Part shown: one piece after another, positions 10,670 to 18,369 of the stretch
How the letters are laid out: each line of letters opens with the position of its first letter
Position numbering within the stretch: position 1 is the first letter of the stretch
Notes under the pieces: generated by a model
Seen by the model: only the letters and a program-made list of their open reading frames with translations
Told to the model about the DNA's origin: nothing
The model's database searches: none
Source of the DNA: an uncultured Bacteroidales bacterium
Lineage (GTDB): Bacteria > Bacteroidota > Bacteroidia > Bacteroidales > Muribaculaceae
Direction of reading: 5' to 3'
Assembly: GCA_902776835.1 (NCBI GenBank)
Contig: CACYRK010000003.1
Span: 1 to 64,000 of the forward strand
Length of the DNA: 64,000 bases
Program-made: the position numbers and the translations under genes

Positions 10670-11449
10670 CTAATTCACTTGCACGGGGATGCCAGTGGCG
10701 GCGGCGATGCGGTCGCCGATGGCCTGTAACTCGTCGTGCTCAATCTTCACCAGGTTCTCGGCTGGCGTCTTGCGGTCGAGCGAATAAAGCATGATTTCGC
10801 GCGGCGCAATCTCGCGGTAAGCCTTGATGAGTGCCTCGACCTCGGCGTCGGTGGTGTTGTCGAAGTGCTTGCCCTCCCACTCGCCGCGTAGCATCATCGT
10901 CTGCACGATGCATTGTCCGGCAAACTGCTTCAGGTCGGCAATAACGCCCTCGGGCAGCACGTTTGGCGACTGCGGGCGGTTGATGGTGCGCATAGTCATC
11001 GCCACTGCCGAGTCGAGTTTCAGGATGTTGTTGTCGACGGTCTTCAGCGCCTCGGCAACTTTAGGACGGCCGGCCATCGTAGCGTTGCTGAGCACGCTCA
11101 CCTTGGCCTGCGGATAGTAGCGGTCGCGCAACATGAGCACGTCGTGCACGATCTCCTTGAAATTGGGGTGCAGCGTGGGCTCGCCGTTGCCCGAGAAGGT
11201 AATCACATCGAGGCTGCGGCCCTCAGCAAGCATCTGCTCAAGTTTCTCCTTGAGTTGGTGCTTGACACCATTGCGGCTGGCAATGCCATCCTTGCCCGGG
11301 CCCTGAGCGTTGAAGCCGGCCTCGCAATATAGGCAATCGAACGAACAAATCTTGCCGTCGTTAGGCATCAGGTTGATGCCCAACGAAACGCCCAACCGAC
11401 GGCTGTGGATGGGCCCAAAAATCGTGGAGTGAAAAAGAACTGTCTGCAT
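10670..11449 (-). CDS. Radical SAM protein
   Basis: A 259-residue radical SAM enzyme. The cluster-binding CX3CX2C motif is CSFDCLYC (Cys35, Cys39, Cys42), followed by the SAM-binding glycine/proline motif FSGNGEPTLHPNF near residues 100-112. The N-terminus (FGPIHSRRLGVSLGINLMP) is typical of a widespread radical SAM family often labelled MoaA/wyosine-like, whose reaction is not established. There is no SPASM or TRAM extension. It is the third gene of a minus-strand unit after RNase H and a glycosyltransferase; the 11-base gap to the glycosyltransferase is filled by an ATCTATAATCT-type repeat. Radical chemistry is certain, substrate unknown. Confidence 0.85.
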   Translation of the reverse strand: MQTVLFHSTIFGPIHSRRLGVSLGINLMPNDGKICSFDCLYCEAGFNAQGPGKDGIASRNGVKHQLKEKLEQMLAEGRSLDVITFSGNGEPTLHPNFKEIVHDVLMLRDRYYPQAKVSVLSNATMAGRPKVAEALKTVDNNILKLDSAVAMTMRTINRPQSPNVLPEGVIADLKQFAGQCIVQTMMLRGEWEGKHFDNTTDAEVEALIKAYREIAPREIMLYSLDRKTPAENLVKIEHDELQAIGDRIAAATGIPVQVN

Positions 11450-11475
11450 ATCTATAATCTTTAATCTATAATCTG
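11450..11475. repeat. ATCTATAATCTTTA 14-bp tandem repeat at a gene junction
   Basis: About two copies of a 14-bp AT-rich unit span the glycosyltransferase stop codon and end at the ATG of the radical SAM gene. Related units sit in the same position before the genes starting at 19881 and 29648. Confidence 0.5.
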
Positions 11476-12696
11476 CTCAAAGAGCCTAACGTATTGCTCG
11501 GCGATGATTCGGGAGTCGAACTTGCGGCGCGCTTCCTCGTGCAGGAAGTGACGCTCGAGCGGCGTGTCGACGGCCCACTCGATGCCCTGCGCCACATCGG
11601 CGGGCTGTATCGAGCCGGTCACATAGCCGTTGATGCGGTGATTCACGATGTCGACCTGGCCGCCCTGCCCCGTGGTGACGGGAATGCACCCCGATGCCAT
11701 GCCCTCGACGAGCGTGTAGCCGAACGACTCGTAGCGCGAGGTCGACAGCACGATGTGGGCGTGGGCGTAGACGCTGTGAACATCGTTGACATAGCCCAGA
11801 TAGGTGTAGTCGATGGGCAGCCGGTCAAGCCAACTGCGGTCACGCAGGTCGCCGTAGAGCACCAGGTGCAGGCGCTTGGCCAATGCGGGCTTTTCGCTGG
11901 CGATGTACTGCAAGGTGTCGACGAGGATGTCGAGGCCCTTGACGGTGTCGTCGAGGCGTGCGGCGCCCATAACCATGATTTTCGTCTCTGGAGCCACGCC
12001 CCATGGATTATCGCCCTGAAACGCGCTCGAGAAGTCGGCCGTCGGGAAGGGGTTGGCGATGACGCTCACCGGCTTGTCGGCCAGCAAGGCGCTGTTGCGG
12101 CAACACTGAGCGAGCCAGTTGCTCACGGCCACAAAGTGCATGGGCACACGCTCGTAGAGGTCGCGCTTGCGCTGCTGTGTGCGCGTCGAGAGGTCGTCGC
12201 CCTGCGAGCCCAGCAGCGGGCACAGCCGGCACAGTTGCCGATAAGCCGTGCACTCATAGGCGTGGTGACACACCCCGGTGCAGTTCCACATGTCGTGCAT
12301 CGTCCACACGATGGGCTTGCCTAACGCGCCCAACCGCTCGATTGACCGTAGCGAGAGCATCGCCTGGTTAATCCAGTTGAGCACTATCACATCGGCGCGG
12401 CGCACCCACTCGTGCTTCGACACGTCGACGCCATGCGTGGCGGTGTCGATTTTGAAAAGCGTGTCGCGCGAAAAGCCGTTGTGCATGAAGATGCCCAAGC
12501 GCTCGGCAAGAAAGCGGTAGCGGTTGCCCAGCGTCGTGCCCACGGTGGCCACCTGCCGGGCGTGGGTGTCGTCGCTATGGTCCACCACGAGCATGCGCAC
12601 GTCGTGGCCCATCTCGCTGAGGGCGCCAGCCAAGCGGACGCTGGCTATTGCCGCGCCGCCCAGGTAATCGCTACGGTTTATCAGAAGAATGTTCAT
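11461..12696 (-). CDS. Family 4-type glycosyltransferase
   Basis: A GT-B fold glycosyltransferase of 411 residues. The start is taken at MNILLINRSDYLGGAAIASV, which is the usual N-terminal strand and glycine-rich loop; a longer upstream reading would overlap RNase H. The C-terminal donor site has the EX7E motif in SRYESFGYTLVEGMASGCIPV (about residues 320-335). Residues near 140-175 carry a cysteine-rich CHHAYECTAYRQLCRLCPLL segment seen in glycosyltransferases that follow an HDMW motif. It probably adds a sugar to a surface or capsular glycan in the cytoplasm or at the inner membrane. It starts 5 bases after the RNase H stop, so the two are co-translated. The sugar and acceptor are unknown. 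Confidence 0.85.
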   Translation of the reverse strand: MNILLINRSDYLGGAAIASVRLAGALSEMGHDVRMLVVDHSDDTHARQVATVGTTLGNRYRFLAERLGIFMHNGFSRDTLFKIDTATHGVDVSKHEWVRRADVIVLNWINQAMLSLRSIERLGALGKPIVWTMHDMWNCTGVCHHAYECTAYRQLCRLCPLLGSQGDDLSTRTQQRKRDLYERVPMHFVAVSNWLAQCCRNSALLADKPVSVIANPFPTADFSSAFQGDNPWGVAPETKIMVMGAARLDDTVKGLDILVDTLQYIASEKPALAKRLHLVLYGDLRDRSWLDRLPIDYTYLGYVNDVHSVYAHAHIVLSTSRYESFGYTLVEGMASGCIPVTTGQGGQVDIVNHRINGYVTGSIQPADVAQGIEWAVDTPLERHFLHEEARRKFDSRIIAEQYVRLFEQIID

Positions 12697-12701
12697 AATG
12701 T

Positions 12702-13352
12702 TCACTTTCGGCCGAAGTCGGCTGGGATCTCGCCCCACAACGTGGTCTCCCACTTGATGATGCGGTTGCGCCACGTGTGCGTGGTGAGCCAACGCTCGGC
12801 GCGCGCTATGAGTTCAAACAGGCGGCCATTGCGCTCGGTGCGAGCCAACTTGCTGTTGCACTTGCGGTTGCGAACCCACGCCATCGCTGTGCGCGAGTCG
12901 CTGTAGATGGCCGTGTGGTCGTTGGAGGTGTTGTAAAAAAAAGCCAGCGCATGCACCAAGGCGAGAAACTCGCCAATGTTGTTAGTGCCATCGGCAAACG
13001 GACCCTGATGAAACAGTTCGGCGCCGGTCATCACGTCCACGCCGCGATACTCCATCATGCCGGGATTGCCGGCACACGCGCCGTCCACGGCTATGCTGTC
13101 GCGCACAATCTCGGGAAAAGCCTCGTAGTTTACCGCCTCGTGACGGCGACGCACAATGGCACGAAGCACGTTGCGCGCCTCGTCGTCGTAGCCGCGCCGA
13201 AATGCCTCGACGGCCTCTTCCTGAGTATTAAAACTCTTGTAGCGAGCGCCAGCCACGCCTTTCACACGCGCCTCGCACTCGGCCCAGGAGTCGCACACGC
13301 CAGGCTCAGTGCCGCTCCACACGACGTACCATTTTCCTCTGTTTGTCGACAT
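12702..13352 (-). CDS. rnhA: Ribonuclease H I with N-terminal viroplasmin domain
   Basis: 216 residues. Residues about 6-52 (KWYVVWSGTEPGVCDSWAEC) form a caulimovirus viroplasmin-like domain that in RNases H binds RNA:DNA hybrid. The catalytic domain follows, with Asp90 (IAVDGA), Glu128 (NNIGEFLAL) and Asp152 (YSDSRTA) as the visible acidic metal ligands. It degrades RNA in RNA:DNA hybrids (R-loops, primers). The start at MSTNRGK is chosen because it begins the domain and lies just downstream of a TACCTTTGC promoter box. It heads a minus-strand unit with a glycosyltransferase and a radical SAM gene; the combination has no obvious functional logic. Confidence 0.9.
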   Translation of the reverse strand: MSTNRGKWYVVWSGTEPGVCDSWAECEARVKGVAGARYKSFNTQEEAVEAFRRGYDDEARNVLRAIVRRRHEAVNYEAFPEIVRDSIAVDGACAGNPGMMEYRGVDVMTGAELFHQGPFADGTNNIGEFLALVHALAFFYNTSNDHTAIYSDSRTAMAWVRNRKCNSKLARTERNGRLFELIARAERWLTTHTWRNRIIKWETTLWGEIPADFGRK

Positions 13353-13380
13353 ATAAAATTGTGGCCTTATCTCCCACTGT

Positions 13381-13411
13381 GCAAAGGTAGGCAAAAAATC
13401 GCGACAACCAA
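13381..13411 (-). promoter_or_regulatory. Promoter of the rnhA unit
   Basis: On the minus strand TACCTTTGC (13389-13381) is preceded by TTG at 13411-13409 with a 19-bp spacer, the Bacteroidetes primary sigma consensus. It lies 28 bases before the rnhA ATG. Confidence 0.7.
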
Positions 13412-13824
13412 TAAAAAAACACCAACTTTGCAGCCCCGCCCCTGTCGCTACAACCGGGATTAAACGAATTATCCACGAATTATCCCGAGGAGAGTCGAAG
13501 ATTGTTGATGAAGAAGGTCGTCTTCGACGCACTACAATCTCGCTGCAAGCAATTCGCTACAGAATTCCCCCCCGCCAAAAAAGGGGGTTATGACGTGACT
13601 GGGAGGCTACAACAAATTGAACAGATTGAAAAACCCCAATCGTAATTTTAGCACACTTGTTTTATCGGATGCGCCGGCGGGTCGAAGACCCAGTTTTGTA
13701 TATAGGACCATGCAAGCGCATCAACGATGCGCGCCGCTTGGTCATAAGGGGGTGAACGGCGGTGCGTCGAAGACGAACTTCCTCATTCGCATCAAAGAAG
13801 GCATCAGCAAGGAAACAAAAAAGT

Positions 13825-13853
13825 GAACAAAAAAGGACCGTCCCTTTTTGTTC
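13825..13853. repeat. REP-like 29-bp palindrome, copy 1
   Basis: GAACAAAAAAGGAC at 13825-13838 pairs with GTCCCTTTTTGTTC at 13840-13853 around one central base, with one mismatch. A second, more diverged copy lies 112 bp on. The AACAAAAAGGGACGGTCC core resembles REP-type sequences mobilised by single-strand (Y1/RAYT) transposases; no transposase gene is present here. Confidence 0.6.
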
Positions 13854-13936
13854 AAAATTCTAATTTAAACCAGTATATTCCTATGATATAAAATACTAAA
13901 TATCAACCAAAAGCATTAAAAAGCGGTGCCAAAAGT

Positions 13937-13965
13937 GAACAAAAGGGGACGGTTCTTTTTTATTC
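13937..13965. repeat. REP-like palindrome, copy 2
   Basis: GAACAAAAGGGGAC (13937-13950) faces GTTCTTTTTTATTC (13952-13965). All four mismatches are transitions that still allow G-U pairs in RNA. Same orientation and spacing frame as copy 1. Confidence 0.55.
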
Positions 13966-13989
13966 ATTTTGGAGAAATGGACTATGGGG

Positions 13990-14028
13990 TTTTGCAACAT
14001 TTGGCGACGGTCGGCGGATGTTGCAAAA
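13990..14028. repeat. Inverted repeat TTTTGCAACAT
   Basis: TTTTGCAACAT at 13990-14000 and its exact complement ATGTTGCAAAA at 14018-14028 surround a GC-rich 17-base loop. Function unknown. Confidence 0.5.
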
Positions 14029-14077
14029 AATGCATTGGGCATTGAAGATGAAAATCGCCCCTGGGGGTTGGTACTAT

Positions 14078-14115
14078 AAAAAGAAAAACTACGGGAGTCC
14101 GTAGTTTTTCTTTTT
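14078..14115 (-). terminator. Perfect 17-bp terminator hairpin
   Basis: Arms at 14078-14094 and 14099-14115 are exactly complementary with a 4-base loop (GAGT), and the arms end in A/T tracts. It lies 24 bases beyond the stop of the minus-strand lipoprotein gene and can act in both directions. Confidence 0.8.
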
Positions 14116-14138
14116 AGTATTGCGATTTAATTGCGGGA

Positions 14139-14522
14139 TCAATAGTGATGGCCGCGATAGCTGAACACGCGGTAACTGCGGAAGTTACGGTCGTAACTCA
14201 GCAGCAGGTCGCCGTGCTCAAAGTCGTAGTACATGTAGTCAACCAGGCCATCGCTATAAGTAAGACGCACCGTGCGGTTGCTGCCATAACCCGAGTCCTC
14301 CCAGTAAAACTCGTAGGTATAGCCCATATTGTCCACATAGTAGCCCCATCCGTCGGGCTGGAAGACGTATGTCTCATAGTCGCGAACAGTGTATTCCGAG
14401 CCATACTCCACGACCGAAATCAGGTCCCAACGGCCTTCCAGGCTGTCGAACCACGTTGTGTCACAACCGCTTAACATCACGGTCATGACAAGCATCATTA
14501 GTGTGTATTGAATCTTTTTCAT
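14139..14522 (-). CDS. Small lipoprotein, lipocalin-like
   Basis: 127 residues beginning MKKIQYTLMMLVMTVMLSGC: a lipoprotein signal peptide with the LSGC lipobox (Cys20). The mature part starts with LEGRWDLISVVEYGSEY and is rich in alternating Tyr/aromatic strands, a pattern of lipocalin-like beta-barrel lipoproteins common in Bacteroidales. The ATG at 14522 is chosen because it begins the signal peptide. It is a single gene with its own terminator. Ligand and function are unknown. Confidence 0.75.
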   Translation of the reverse strand: MKKIQYTLMMLVMTVMLSGCDTTWFDSLEGRWDLISVVEYGSEYTVRDYETYVFQPDGWGYYVDNMGYTYEFYWEDSGYGSNRTVRLTYSDGLVDYMYYDFEHGDLLLSYDRNFRSYRVFSYRGHHY

Positions 14523-14628
14523 ATCGTGAGTGTTTTTCAATGTGACAAATTTACAATAAAAAGGTTTAACCAGCACTATGATTGATGGATTTTTTGCGTT
14601 TTTTCTTGCATGAGCCGCCGAAATGCGC

Positions 14629-14638
14629 TAATTTCGCC
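14629..14638 (+). promoter_or_regulatory. Likely promoter box TAATTTCGCC
   Basis: A one-mismatch TAnnTTTGC box 9 bases before the ATG of the epimerase gene, suggesting a very short 5' leader. Confidence 0.4.
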
Positions 14639-14646
14639 ATTAAATT

Positions 14647-15675
14647 ATGGAAAAAGACACACACAATCGCAAAATTCTCGTCACCGGTGCGGGAGGCTTC
14701 ATCGGCGGCTTTATCGTCGAGGAAGCGCTGCGTCGCGGCTACGACACGTGGGCTGCGGTGCGCGCCACCACCAGCCGCGAGTTTCTCACCGACGAGCGCA
14801 TACACTTCATCGAACTCGACTTCACCGACTACGACGCCCTGCACGACACCATCGCCAAGCATGTGTCCGAGCATGGCGCGTGGGACGCCGTGGTGCACAA
14901 TTTGGGTGCCACCAAGTGCACCAACTATCTCGACTTTGAGCGCATCAACTTTGGCTATATGCGCAGCCTGATTGAGGTGCTGCAAGACGTCGATGCCATG
15001 CCTGGCGTGTTCCTGCTCATGAGCAGCCTGAGCGTCATGGGCAAGGGCGACGAGAAGGGCTACACACCATTCCAAGCCAGCGACGTGCCGTCGCCCGACA
15101 CGCGCTACGGCATGTCGAAACTCAAAGCCGAGACCTATCTGCAGATGCACGCCAGCGAGGTGCCCTACACCATATTCCGCTGCACCGGGGTGTACGGGCC
15201 GCATGAGCGCGACTACTACCTTATGCTCAAAAGCATAAAGCGTGGCGTGGACTTCGGCGTGGGCTTTAAAAAGCAGATGCTCACCTTTGTCTACGTCAAG
15301 GACCTGGCACGCGCCGTAATCGACGCCGCCACCCAAGAGCCCAAGCGGCGCGCCTACTTCATCAGCGAAACCCGCGGATACACGCAGCAGGAGTTTCGGC
15401 GCATCGCCAGCGAGGTGCTTGGCAAGCGGCATGTGCTGCCCATTACCTGCCCCATATGGCTGCTGAAAGTGGTGTGCACCGTGGCATCGTGGTGGGGCAC
15501 GATAACGATGAAGCCCACCACGCTCAACCGCGACAAATTCAACATCCTGCGCCAGCGCAACTGGCTATGCGACACCGCCGACGCCAAGCGCGACCTGGGC
15601 TTCGAGGCACAATACGACCTGCGCCAAGGCCTCACCGAAGCCGTCGACTGGTATCGCCAAGCCCACTGGCTATAA
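14647..15675 (+). CDS. Extended SDR: NAD-dependent epimerase/dehydratase
   Basis: A 342-residue extended short-chain dehydrogenase/reductase. The NAD(P)-binding GAGGFIGG motif is at residues 14-21 and the catalytic YGMSK pair is Tyr154/Lys158, with a serine-rich LLMSSLSVMG segment before it. Such enzymes epimerise, dehydrate or reduce nucleotide sugars or sterol-like substrates; the C-terminal part (LPITCPIWLLKVVCTVASWWG) has a hydrophobic stretch as in the hydroxysteroid-dehydrogenase-like branch, so a lipid-like substrate is possible. It is divergent from the lipoprotein gene and about 95 bases upstream of rbfA. Substrate not assignable. Confidence 0.85.
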   Translation: MEKDTHNRKILVTGAGGFIGGFIVEEALRRGYDTWAAVRATTSREFLTDERIHFIELDFTDYDALHDTIAKHVSEHGAWDAVVHNLGATKCTNYLDFERINFGYMRSLIEVLQDVDAMPGVFLLMSSLSVMGKGDEKGYTPFQASDVPSPDTRYGMSKLKAETYLQMHASEVPYTIFRCTGVYGPHERDYYLMLKSIKRGVDFGVGFKKQMLTFVYVKDLARAVIDAATQEPKRRAYFISETRGYTQQEFRRIASEVLGKRHVLPITCPIWLLKVVCTVASWWGTITMKPTTLNRDKFNILRQRNWLCDTADAKRDLGFEAQYDLRQGLTEAVDWYRQAHWL

Positions 15676-15740
15676 ACCCAATACATTGTTTTTTTTGCCT
15701 TTTTTCGGTGGGCTGGCTTAATTATTTGTCATTTTATTTA

Positions 15741-15749
15741 TAATTTTGC
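15741..15749 (+). promoter_or_regulatory. Promoter box TAATTTTGC for rbfA
   Basis: A perfect TAnnTTTGC box 22 bases before the rbfA ATG; no well-placed TTG. Confidence 0.55.
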
Positions 15750-15770
15750 ACACTCTTTTTGAAATGAATT

Positions 15771-16106
15771 ATGGAAAGTACACGAATACAGAAAATTAAT
15801 CGACTTATACAGAAGGAATTAAGCGAATTGTTCCGTCTCGAGACCGCCAAGATGGGCGGTGTGCTGGTGAGCGTGAGTTCGGTGCGCACCTCGCCCGACT
15901 TGAGCATTGCACGCGTGCACCTGAGCATCTTCCCGAGCGAACGCGGGCCGGAAATCATCGAAAATGTCAAATCCAACGAGAAGACGATTCGCTACAACCT
16001 GGCGCAGAAAGTGCGCTACCAGTTGCGCCGCACGCCGGAACTGGCCTTCTACATCGACGACTCGCTCGACTACATCGAGCACATCGACGAACTGCTGAAG
16101 AAATAA
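15771..16106 (+). CDS. rbfA: Ribosome-binding factor A
   Basis: 111 residues, the normal length. The start RIQKINRLIQKELSELF and the C-terminal LAQKVRYQLRRTPELAFYIDDSLDY are diagnostic of RbfA, a KH-like protein that binds the small ribosomal subunit and helps 16S rRNA 5' end maturation, notably in the cold. It is followed after 16 bases by an FtsX/LolE-type permease gene, an arrangement common in Bacteroidales. Confidence 0.95.
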   Translation: MESTRIQKINRLIQKELSELFRLETAKMGGVLVSVSSVRTSPDLSIARVHLSIFPSERGPEIIENVKSNEKTIRYNLAQKVRYQLRRTPELAFYIDDSLDYIEHIDELLKK

Positions 16107-16122
16107 CAGAGAGGGGTGCCGC

Positions 16123-17346
16123 ATGAACCTGTCGTTGAAAATCGCCTGGCGTTACCTGGTGTCGAAAAAGGCCCATAACGCCGTGAATATCATCAGCATC
16201 ATCTCGCTGCTGGGTGTGGTGGTGACCACTGCCGCACTGGTGTGCGTGCTGAGCGTGTTCAACGGTTTTCGCGGCATGATTATGAATCGCCTGGCGACGC
16301 TCGACCCCGAGATTGCCATCACGGCGAGCCAGGGCAAGGCCATCGCACAGGTCGACAGCGTGATGCAGGTGCTCAAAGGCGTCGACGGCATAGCACATGC
16401 CATGCCTGTGATTGAGGACCAAGGACTTGCCATCTATGCCGAGTACCAGATGCCGCTGCGCCTGAAAGGCGTGCCCGACGACTACAACCGCTACAACGCC
16501 ATGGACTCGCTCATCGTCGACGGCAAGTGGATTATGAACGATGCCGTGTCGCCCTACGCCGTGGCCGGTGTGGGCCCCGCGCTGATGCTCCGCCTCAACC
16601 CCGACTACCCGGTGATGCTCAAGTTGTTTGCCCCGCAACGCCAAGGGCGCGTCAACCTGGCCAACCCCATGGGTGCGTTTCGCAGCGACTCGGTGTTTGT
16701 GGGCGGCATTTTCCAACTGCAGCAGAACTCCTACGATGCCGACCTGATTTATATCCCGCTGGCCACGGCGCGCCGACTCTTCGACTATCCCACCGAAGCC
16801 ACCGCCATCGAGTTGCAACTCACGCCACAGGCCGACGAGGCCGTCACGATGCGCCATATCGAGCAAGCGCTCGGGCCAAACTATACCGTGAAAAACCGAC
16901 TCATGCAGCAGTCGATAGCCTACCGCCTGGTAAATATCGAAAAGTGGATGGCATTTTTGCTCTTGGGCTTCATTCTGATTATCGCCACATTCAACGTCAT
17001 CAGCACGCTCTCGCTGCTCATCATCGAGAAGGATGAGAGCATCGCCACCCTGCGCAACCTGGGTGCCAGCGACCAGCAGGTGACGCACATCTTTGTGGTC
17101 GAGGGCTGGATTATCTCGCTTTTGGGTGCCGCCATCGGCATCGTGTTAGGCCTCGCGCTGTGCTTGCTGCAGCAGCATTTCGGGTGGCTGAAACTCACCG
17201 GCGACCCCGCCACGATGGTTGTCCATGCCTATCCCGTTGCCGTCGAGTGGCTTGATGTAGTGGTGGTGTTTCTGCTTGTTGCCGCCGTGGGCCTGCTCAC
17301 CTCGCTGGTGACCTCGCTCACCATGCGCCGCCGCCTCCGCCGCTAA
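16123..17346 (+). CDS. FtsX-like / LolCE-type ABC transporter permease
   Basis: 407 residues with the MacB/LolE layout: one N-terminal transmembrane helix after SLKIAWRYLVSKKAHNAVNIIS, a large periplasmic domain (about residues 50-265), then three C-terminal helices (WMAFLLLGFILIIATFNVIS, IISLLGAAIGIVLGLALCLL and VVVVFLLVAAVGLLTSLVTS). By family it releases lipoproteins from the inner membrane together with an ATPase (LolD) that is not in this window. The second helix pair carries the SLLIIEKDESIATLRNLGAS coupling segment. Co-transcribed with rbfA. LolC versus LolE cannot be told apart, as Bacteroidetes often use one permease. Confidence 0.87.
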   Translation: MNLSLKIAWRYLVSKKAHNAVNIISIISLLGVVVTTAALVCVLSVFNGFRGMIMNRLATLDPEIAITASQGKAIAQVDSVMQVLKGVDGIAHAMPVIEDQGLAIYAEYQMPLRLKGVPDDYNRYNAMDSLIVDGKWIMNDAVSPYAVAGVGPALMLRLNPDYPVMLKLFAPQRQGRVNLANPMGAFRSDSVFVGGIFQLQQNSYDADLIYIPLATARRLFDYPTEATAIELQLTPQADEAVTMRHIEQALGPNYTVKNRLMQQSIAYRLVNIEKWMAFLLLGFILIIATFNVISTLSLLIIEKDESIATLRNLGASDQQVTHIFVVEGWIISLLGAAIGIVLGLALCLLQQHFGWLKLTGDPATMVVHAYPVAVEWLDVVVVFLLVAAVGLLTSLVTSLTMRRRLRR

Positions 17347-17377
17347 CCCCACAATCCCCCAAAAAAAGAATCTTACA

Positions 17378-17433
17378 CAGCGAGCAACGCGAGCGTTAAA
17401 CAGCGAAGCGTTACCCAGCGAGCAACGCGAGCG
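17378..17433. repeat. GC-rich direct repeat CAGCGAGCAACGCGAGCG
   Basis: The 18-mer occurs exactly at 17378-17395 and 17416-17433 (38-bp period), separated by the degenerate AACAGCGAAGCGTTAC, just beyond the stop of xerD. It fills the gap between two convergent genes. Confidence 0.6.
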
Positions 17434-17448
17434 CTAAACCGCAGCGCG

Positions 17449-18366
17449 TCAGCGCTGCTTATTATTCCTTGGATGGTGTGCGAGGATTTCCTTGCGCAGG
17501 AGGGTGCGGTCGATATGCACATAGATTTCGGTGGTGGCTATGCTCTCGTGGCCGAGCATCTGCTGGATGGCGCGCAGGTTGGCACCGCCCTCGAGCAGGT
17601 GGGTGGCAAACGAGTGACGCAGCGTGTGCGGACTCACCGTTTTGCGTATTCCCGCCAATTCACACAACTGCTTCACGATGTAGAACACCATGACGCGCGA
17701 CAGTTGGCCGCCGCGCCGGTTCAGAAACACGATGTCGTCGCAGCCGCGCTTCACCACCTGGTGCGAGCGCACCTGGGCGATGTAGTCGTCGATAAGCCGC
17801 AGCGCCACGGGCGAGATGGGCACCATGCGCTGCTTGCTGCCCTTGCCCTCCACGAGCACGCACTCCTCGTCGCGGTAGATATGCGACAGTTTCAGCCCCA
17901 CCAACTCGCTTACCCGCAGCCCGCAGCCATATAGCGTCTCGATGATGGCACGGTTACGCAGCCCCTCGGGGGCGCTCATGTCGATGCAGGCAATCATGTC
18001 GTCGATTTCGGCCACGCTGAGCACCTCGGGCAGATGTCGTCCCAACTGTGGCGGCTCGAGCAGCGCGGTGGGGTTGTCGGTGATGTATCCCTCGGTCTTC
18101 AGATAGCGGTAGAAACTTTTCACGCCCGAGATGATGCGCGCTTGCGAGCGTGGCCCCACGCCCAAGTCGTGCAGGGCCGCCACAAAGCCCTCGATGTCGG
18201 CCGCCGTGGCGTGATCCACAGCAATGCCGGCATCGGCGAGGTAGCGCGTGAGTTTGTCCACGTCCTCGCCGTAACTCACCGCCGTATTTTCCGAGAGGCC
18301 TTTCGCCAGCCGCAGATACGCGATATAGCGGTGTTTCACCTCCTGTATGTCGGTGATGGTGGGCAT
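17449..18366 (-). CDS. xerD: Tyrosine recombinase XerD
   Basis: 305 residues with a SAM-like N-terminal core-binding domain (about 1-100) and a catalytic domain with all active-site residues: Arg151, Lys175, His247, Arg250, His273 and nucleophile Tyr282. The HTLRHSFATHLLEGGANLRAIQQMLGH block and the length match XerD, which with XerC resolves chromosome dimers at dif. It is the last gene of the minus-strand unit, 3 bases after the serine hydrolase stop. No XerC or dif-like site was recognised, and the gene has host-like composition, so I read it as the housekeeping enzyme and not a mobile-element integrase. Confidence 0.92.
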   Translation of the reverse strand: MPTITDIQEVKHRYIAYLRLAKGLSENTAVSYGEDVDKLTRYLADAGIAVDHATAADIEGFVAALHDLGVGPRSQARIISGVKSFYRYLKTEGYITDNPTALLEPPQLGRHLPEVLSVAEIDDMIACIDMSAPEGLRNRAIIETLYGCGLRVSELVGLKLSHIYRDEECVLVEGKGSKQRMVPISPVALRLIDDYIAQVRSHQVVKRGCDDIVFLNRRGGQLSRVMVFYIVKQLCELAGIRKTVSPHTLRHSFATHLLEGGANLRAIQQMLGHESIATTEIYVHIDRTLLRKEILAHHPRNNKQR

Positions 18367-18369
18367 CGG

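Larger units (their letters stand above)
13412..14077. other. Non-coding spacer with decayed repeat material
   Basis: I find no credible gene in this stretch of more than 600 bases. It contains three TCGAAGAC-centred small hairpins (near 13494, 13680 and 13767), a 69-codon open frame at 13617-13826 without family resemblance, two REP-like palindromes (13825-13853 and 13937-13965) and a TTTTGCAACAT inverted repeat (13990-14028). The look is that of a degraded insertion of an interspersed repeat. Confidence 0.5.

Noticed and set aside
13617..13826. 69-codon open frame in the repeat-rich spacer
   Set aside because: No family resemblance, no promoter box close by, and its end runs into the REP-like palindrome; most likely repeat debris.
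17449..18366. Tyrosine recombinase as integrase of a mobile element
   Set aside because: Length, active-site context and operon position fit housekeeping XerD; no att repeats or cargo next to it.
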